Program-made: the position numbers and the translations under genes
In this document: positions 14,247 to 16,979 of the stretch, piece after piece
Layout of the letters: each line of letters starts with the position of its first letter
How positions within the stretch are numbered: position 1 is the stretch's first letter
Assembly (NCBI GenBank): GCA_002499195.1
Contig: DAKS01000003.1
Coordinates: 1 to 16,979 of the forward strand
From: Euryarchaeota archaeon UBA443
GTDB taxonomy: Archaea; Thermoplasmatota; Poseidoniia; Poseidoniales; Poseidoniaceae
Direction: 5' to 3'
DNA length: 16,979 nucleotides
Notes under the pieces: generated by a model
What the model saw: the letters and a program-made list of their open reading frames with translations, nothing else
Databases searched by the model: none
What the model was told of the DNA's origin: nothing

Positions 14247-15416
14247 TGTTCGTGTAAATGCCTGAATACCTGTAATGTAACGTCCAATAATTAGATTGTG
14301 GATGTCGTGGGTTCCTTCATACGTTTTTACTGATTCAAGATTAGCCATATGACGCATGACTGGATACTCATCGAGAATTCCATTAGCTCCGTGAATATCA
14401 CGAGAAACACGGGCGATTTCCAATGCGATATCGACATTGTTCATCTTTGCAAGGGAAATTTGTTCATTGAACCAAGTGCCATCATCCTTCTTTCGACCAA
14501 GGTGATAAGCGAGAAGTTGCCCTTTTGTAATTTCACGAAGCATCCAAGCTAACTTGTTTTGAACGAGTTGATAAGATGCAATTGGATGATCGAATTGAAT
14601 TCTGCTCAAAGCGTATGTTTTCGCACTGTGGAAACAGGCCATGGCTGCACCTAACGCACCCCAAGAAATTCCATATCGAGCGTTGTTAAGGCATGAGAAA
14701 GGTCCGCGCAGACCCTTCACTCCTGGTAGAATTCGGTCTTTTGGAATCTTACAATCTTGTAACACAAGTTCTGATGTTACAGATGCTTTGAGGGAATGCT
14801 TACCCTTCATTTCAGGTGCACTGAATCCTTCATCATCCTTTTCGACAATGAAACCACGAATGACTCCATCGAGTTTCGCCCAAACGATTGCAACGTCGGC
14901 AATTGTACCATTGGTAATCCACATCTTGGCACCGTTCAGTAGGTAATGATCGCCTTTGTCTTCGGCCTTGGTAATCATATCACCAGGGTTTGAACCATAA
15001 TCAGGCTCCGTTAGCCCGAAACAGCCAATCCATTCTCCAGATGTCATCTTTGGCAAGTAGTAATTCTTCTGTTCTTCACTTCCAAAGTCCCAAATTGGAT
15101 ACATAGCAAGCGATCCTTGAACAGATGCAAAAGAACGCAATCCCGAGTCACCTCGTTCAAGCTCTTGGCAGATTAGACCATACGCAACATAAGACAATCC
15201 AGGGCAATCGTACCCCTTGAGAGGGGCTCCAAGAACGCCCATTTCACCAAGAGCAACACGCCATTCATCAAGGAAAATACCTTCCTCACAAGCATGTTCA
15301 ATTTTTGGAATTACTTCTTCATCGACCCACTCTCTAACAAGGTCGCGAATCATAATTTCTTCTTCGGTGAGCAAGGATTCGATATCGTAAAAATCGATGG
15401 CTTCGAATGGTTCCAT
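14241..15416 (-). CDS. gcdH: Glutaryl-CoA dehydrogenase (acyl-CoA dehydrogenase family)
   Basis: FAD enzyme that oxidises and decarboxylates glutaryl-CoA to crotonyl-CoA in lysine, tryptophan or aromatic degradation. The 391-residue protein follows the human enzyme closely by memory: SVQGSLAMYPIW (98-109), GCFGLTEPDYGSNPGDM (131-147), NGAKMWITNG (161-170), RGFIVEK, GPFSCLNNARYGISWGALGA (238-257) and NLESVKTYEGTHDIHNLIIGRYITGIQAF near the end. The catalytic base is E367 in YEGTHD. R94 and S98, at the positions of the glutaryl-recognition Arg and Ser, are present, which favours this over a generic acyl-CoA dehydrogenase. A decarboxylating versus non-decarboxylating activity cannot be read. GAGGGA precedes the ATG. 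It lies 71 bases behind the propeller gene on the same strand. Confidence 0.93.
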   Translation of the reverse strand: MEPFEAIDFYDIESLLTEEEIMIRDLVREWVDEEVIPKIEHACEEGIFLDEWRVALGEMGVLGAPLKGYDCPGLSYVAYGLICQELERGDSGLRSFASVQGSLAMYPIWDFGSEEQKNYYLPKMTSGEWIGCFGLTEPDYGSNPGDMITKAEDKGDHYLLNGAKMWITNGTIADVAIVWAKLDGVIRGFIVEKDDEGFSAPEMKGKHSLKASVTSELVLQDCKIPKDRILPGVKGLRGPFSCLNNARYGISWGALGAAMACFHSAKTYALSRIQFDHPIASYQLVQNKLAWMLREITKGQLLAYHLGRKKDDGTWFNEQISLAKMNNVDIALEIARVSRDIHGANGILDEYPVMRHMANLESVKTYEGTHDIHNLIIGRYITGIQAFTRTV

Positions 15417-15487
15417 CCAGTTCCCTCAATTCGTGGGGGACAACCCAATTGATGAACCTTAGCACAAGAAATCAATGTTCTTTCTCG

Positions 15488-16654
15488 TCATTCTTTCTTT
15501 TCAAATCCACGCAGTTGCCTGTATTTCCGTTGCAAATAGGAACTGTTCATGAAAATCAACCCGATGATGACTCCGGGCACCGAAATCGCAACTGCAGCGA
15601 AGACAATTGTCTCCATAATTCCGAGACTTTCTCGAGTTTCTGTTGGATAAATCTCAACGATTGAACCTTCATTTGTGATCAACCAACCTTCATCCTCTCC
15701 AATCTCCCACATCAATGCGATTCTTTGTCCAGCGACTTCGGGGTCGAACGAGGTAATCGCTTCGGATTCAACGTGCATGAATACTTCATCAACATCGAGT
15801 ATGTAGCGGACAGATTCCATAGGTGCGAGGTGAATCAAAGAGGTTCCGTCATATCCCCTGCTCGCTGCAATGAAATCAGTTGTCCCCTCTACTAATTGCA
15901 TAACTTGACCAGTGGTTGATTTTGAAGCATCCTGAATGTCAAGAACAATTGATACGTGGCGACGTCCACTTGCAAAGGCTGCACACTTGAGATACATTGG
16001 ATCTGCACAATCAACAGCAACCCAGGTATCGCTCGATGTTCCATCGAGCCAAGTTACTTCTCGAGTACGGTCAATCACTGCAATTCCATCATCCAATGTA
16101 GTAACAACGCAAATATTCTGTTCAGGGTGGCAGGCAATATCGGTAATTTCTGAGGAAAGTGTATTTTGCATTTGTATCATACCCTCTCCTTCGTTAAAGC
16201 TGTAGATATTTCCATTCTTCGCACCGAAGAATGCTAGGTCGCCCCCAGCACGCCAGGAAGTGGTTGTTAACTCGATATTTCCAACGATTATAGCCCCGTT
16301 GACCGCTTGGATACTGTTGTCACTCAATGAATATCTCAAGGCTGCTCCAAGATCTCCTGCAATCAATGCAGTCTCTCCATTCGGATGCCAAGCAACATCA
16401 TTGAATCGCACAGAACGGCTACTGTCGATAGCTTGATCTTGGCTACGATCACCTGGAGTTGATGCTGAAATCATATGAACAAAACCATCATCACCGACGA
16501 GTAGAATGCTCGAACCACTCGGTGAAACTTCACCGGCTTGAATGTTCAATCCTTGTTCGCTCAAGGATTCTTCTCGCTTGAATCCTACTTCCGAAGCGCT
16601 TGCTAATGGAGCAAAGAGGATGATGAGCAAGATGAACAATGCTCTGGTGCGCAT
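15488..16654 (-). CDS. Secreted beta-propeller-like protein with C-terminal membrane anchor, unknown function
   Basis: From the ATG at 16654 the product has 388 residues. It opens with a typical signal peptide (MRTRALFILLIILFAPLASA, cleavage expected after the ASA). It continues as repeated beta-rich blades (for example WHPNGETALIAGD and WRAGGDLAFFGAKNG), resembling WD40/quinoprotein-like propellers. It ends with one membrane span at about 349-369 and a basic cytoplasmic tail (RKYRQLRGFEKK). The predicted topology is propeller outside, tail inside. The reading frame extends to 16729, but that would put 25 charged residues ahead of the signal peptide and crowd the divergent promoter, so 16654 is preferred. 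Repeat blades are judged by eye; the number of blades and any ligand are unknown. It may share a transcript with glutaryl-CoA dehydrogenase, with no obvious functional link. Confidence 0.75.
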   Translation of the reverse strand: MRTRALFILLIILFAPLASASEVGFKREESLSEQGLNIQAGEVSPSGSSILLVGDDGFVHMISASTPGDRSQDQAIDSSRSVRFNDVAWHPNGETALIAGDLGAALRYSLSDNSIQAVNGAIIVGNIELTTTSWRAGGDLAFFGAKNGNIYSFNEGEGMIQMQNTLSSEITDIACHPEQNICVVTTLDDGIAVIDRTREVTWLDGTSSDTWVAVDCADPMYLKCAAFASGRRHVSIVLDIQDASKSTTGQVMQLVEGTTDFIAASRGYDGTSLIHLAPMESVRYILDVDEVFMHVESEAITSFDPEVAGQRIALMWEIGEDEGWLITNEGSIVEIYPTETRESLGIMETIVFAAVAISVPGVIIGLIFMNSSYLQRKYRQLRGFEKKE

Positions 16655-16711
16655 GGTTGGCCCAAGCAATCTTACAGAAAAACCCCACTCTTTGGGTGGT
16701 TTCTTCTTCGC

Positions 16712-16727
16712 GAGCCTTATGAGGCTC
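16712..16727. promoter_or_regulatory. Hairpin-like inverted repeat overlapping a possible promoter element
   Basis: GAGCCT-TATG-AGGCTC has exact 6-bp arms around a 4-base loop in the 89-base divergent gap 16655-16743. Its centre contains CTTATGAG, about 26 bases before the ATG at 16744. That is the right distance for a TATA-like element of a leaderless transcript. A regulator binding here could block the promoter. The match to a TATA consensus is only moderate. Confidence 0.25.
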
Positions 16728-16743
16728 ATGCCAATGGGCCATC

Positions 16744-16979
16744 ATGGAGCGATTCGCAGTAAAACGAGGTATCGAGAAAACAATTGGTGGAAACGCAGGT
16801 TTGGCTAAGTTGGCGGCACAACATTTTGACAATGTTCAAGCAAATGCAGAAGGAGAGTTCCAAGCATCTTTTGGCCTTCTTTCAAACATTTCTGGATGTT
16901 ACACAGACCAAGGTAAATTACAAGTTGATGTTGTTCAATTAAAAGGGTCTGATCTAGAATCCTTCCTTTCTGCTGAAGG
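16744..16979 (+). CDS. Start of an unidentified protein, cut by the window end
   Basis: An open frame runs from ATG 16744 to the end of the window (78 complete codons), starting MERFAVKRGIEK and rich in Ala, Gln, Gly and Asn. It includes NISGCYTDQGKLQVDVVQLKG. There is no signal peptide, membrane span or motif I recognise. The mix of small and polar residues suggests a soluble protein. It is divergent from the propeller gene and may use the promoter-like element 26 bases upstream. Codon use resembles the neighbouring genes, so it is probably real, but it cannot be named from this fragment. Confidence 0.6.
   Translation, partial: MERFAVKRGIEKTIGGNAGLAKLAAQHFDNVQANAEGEFQASFGLLSNISGCYTDQGKLQVDVVQLKGSDLESFLSAE

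Noticed and set aside
16655..16729. Extended start at 16729 for the propeller protein
   Set aside because: It would place 25 basic residues before an evident signal peptide and leave only 14 bases to the divergent ATG at 16744.

Overview
The window reads as a compact chromosomal segment from a mesophilic archaeon. The best guess is a marine Thermoplasmatota of the Marine Group II / Poseidoniales kind; this lineage is inferred, not proven. Supporting signs are a short archaeal-type triosephosphate isomerase, a primase with PriS-type catalytic motifs, a clear archaeal TATA box (TTTATAAG, 6621-6628), and strong GGAGG/GGTGA ribosome binding sites. Beside these sit bacterial-like metabolic genes (SucCD, glutaryl-CoA dehydrogenase) and membrane or secreted proteins of no familiar family. 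There are no rRNA, tRNA, CRISPR or transposase signals, and no gene-free stretch exceeds about 130 bases.

Layout, left to right. (1) Minus-strand cluster 33-3071, transcribed sugar nucleotidyltransferase -> triosephosphate isomerase -> AstE/AspA-type zinc hydrolase, ending in a perfect 18-bp palindrome at 15-32. (2) Plus-strand operon 3186-6617: sucC, sucD and an archaeo-eukaryotic-type primase, with sucC/sucD overlapping by one base and sucD/primase separated by one base. (3) 6734-7408 plus: a small membrane-hairpin protein with an eight-cysteine C-terminal zinc module, preceded by a TATA box and a short overlapping upstream ORF. (4) Minus-strand pair 11689-7403: a double zinc-ribbon protein with a Q/N/P-rich middle and a Gly-Pro-Lys/Arg repeat tail, then a 925-residue SF2 helicase starting at GTG. 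The helicase end overlaps the membrane zinc gene by 6 bp, tail to tail. (5) Plus-strand pair 11816-14235: two different squalene/phytoene-synthase-fold enzymes. (6) Minus-strand pair 16654-14241: a signal-peptide-bearing, C-terminally anchored beta-propeller-like protein, then glutaryl-CoA dehydrogenase. (7) The start of an unidentified plus-strand gene (16744 to the window end).

How the parts relate. SucCD (TCA cycle, substrate-level phosphorylation), triosephosphate isomerase, the nucleotidyltransferase and glutaryl-CoA dehydrogenase (lysine/tryptophan or aromatic degradation) are core heterotrophic metabolism. The two isoprenoid synthases suggest squalene and/or carotenoid precursor production. 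The parts least explained by known families are the zinc-ribbon/disordered protein with its helicase, the unusual primase tied to sucCD, and the membrane zinc-module protein. Regions 3072-3185, 11690-11815 and 16655-16743 are divergent promoter regions; 12833-12930 is a within-strand gap that may hold its own promoter. All family assignments come from reading motifs by eye; no database search was run.
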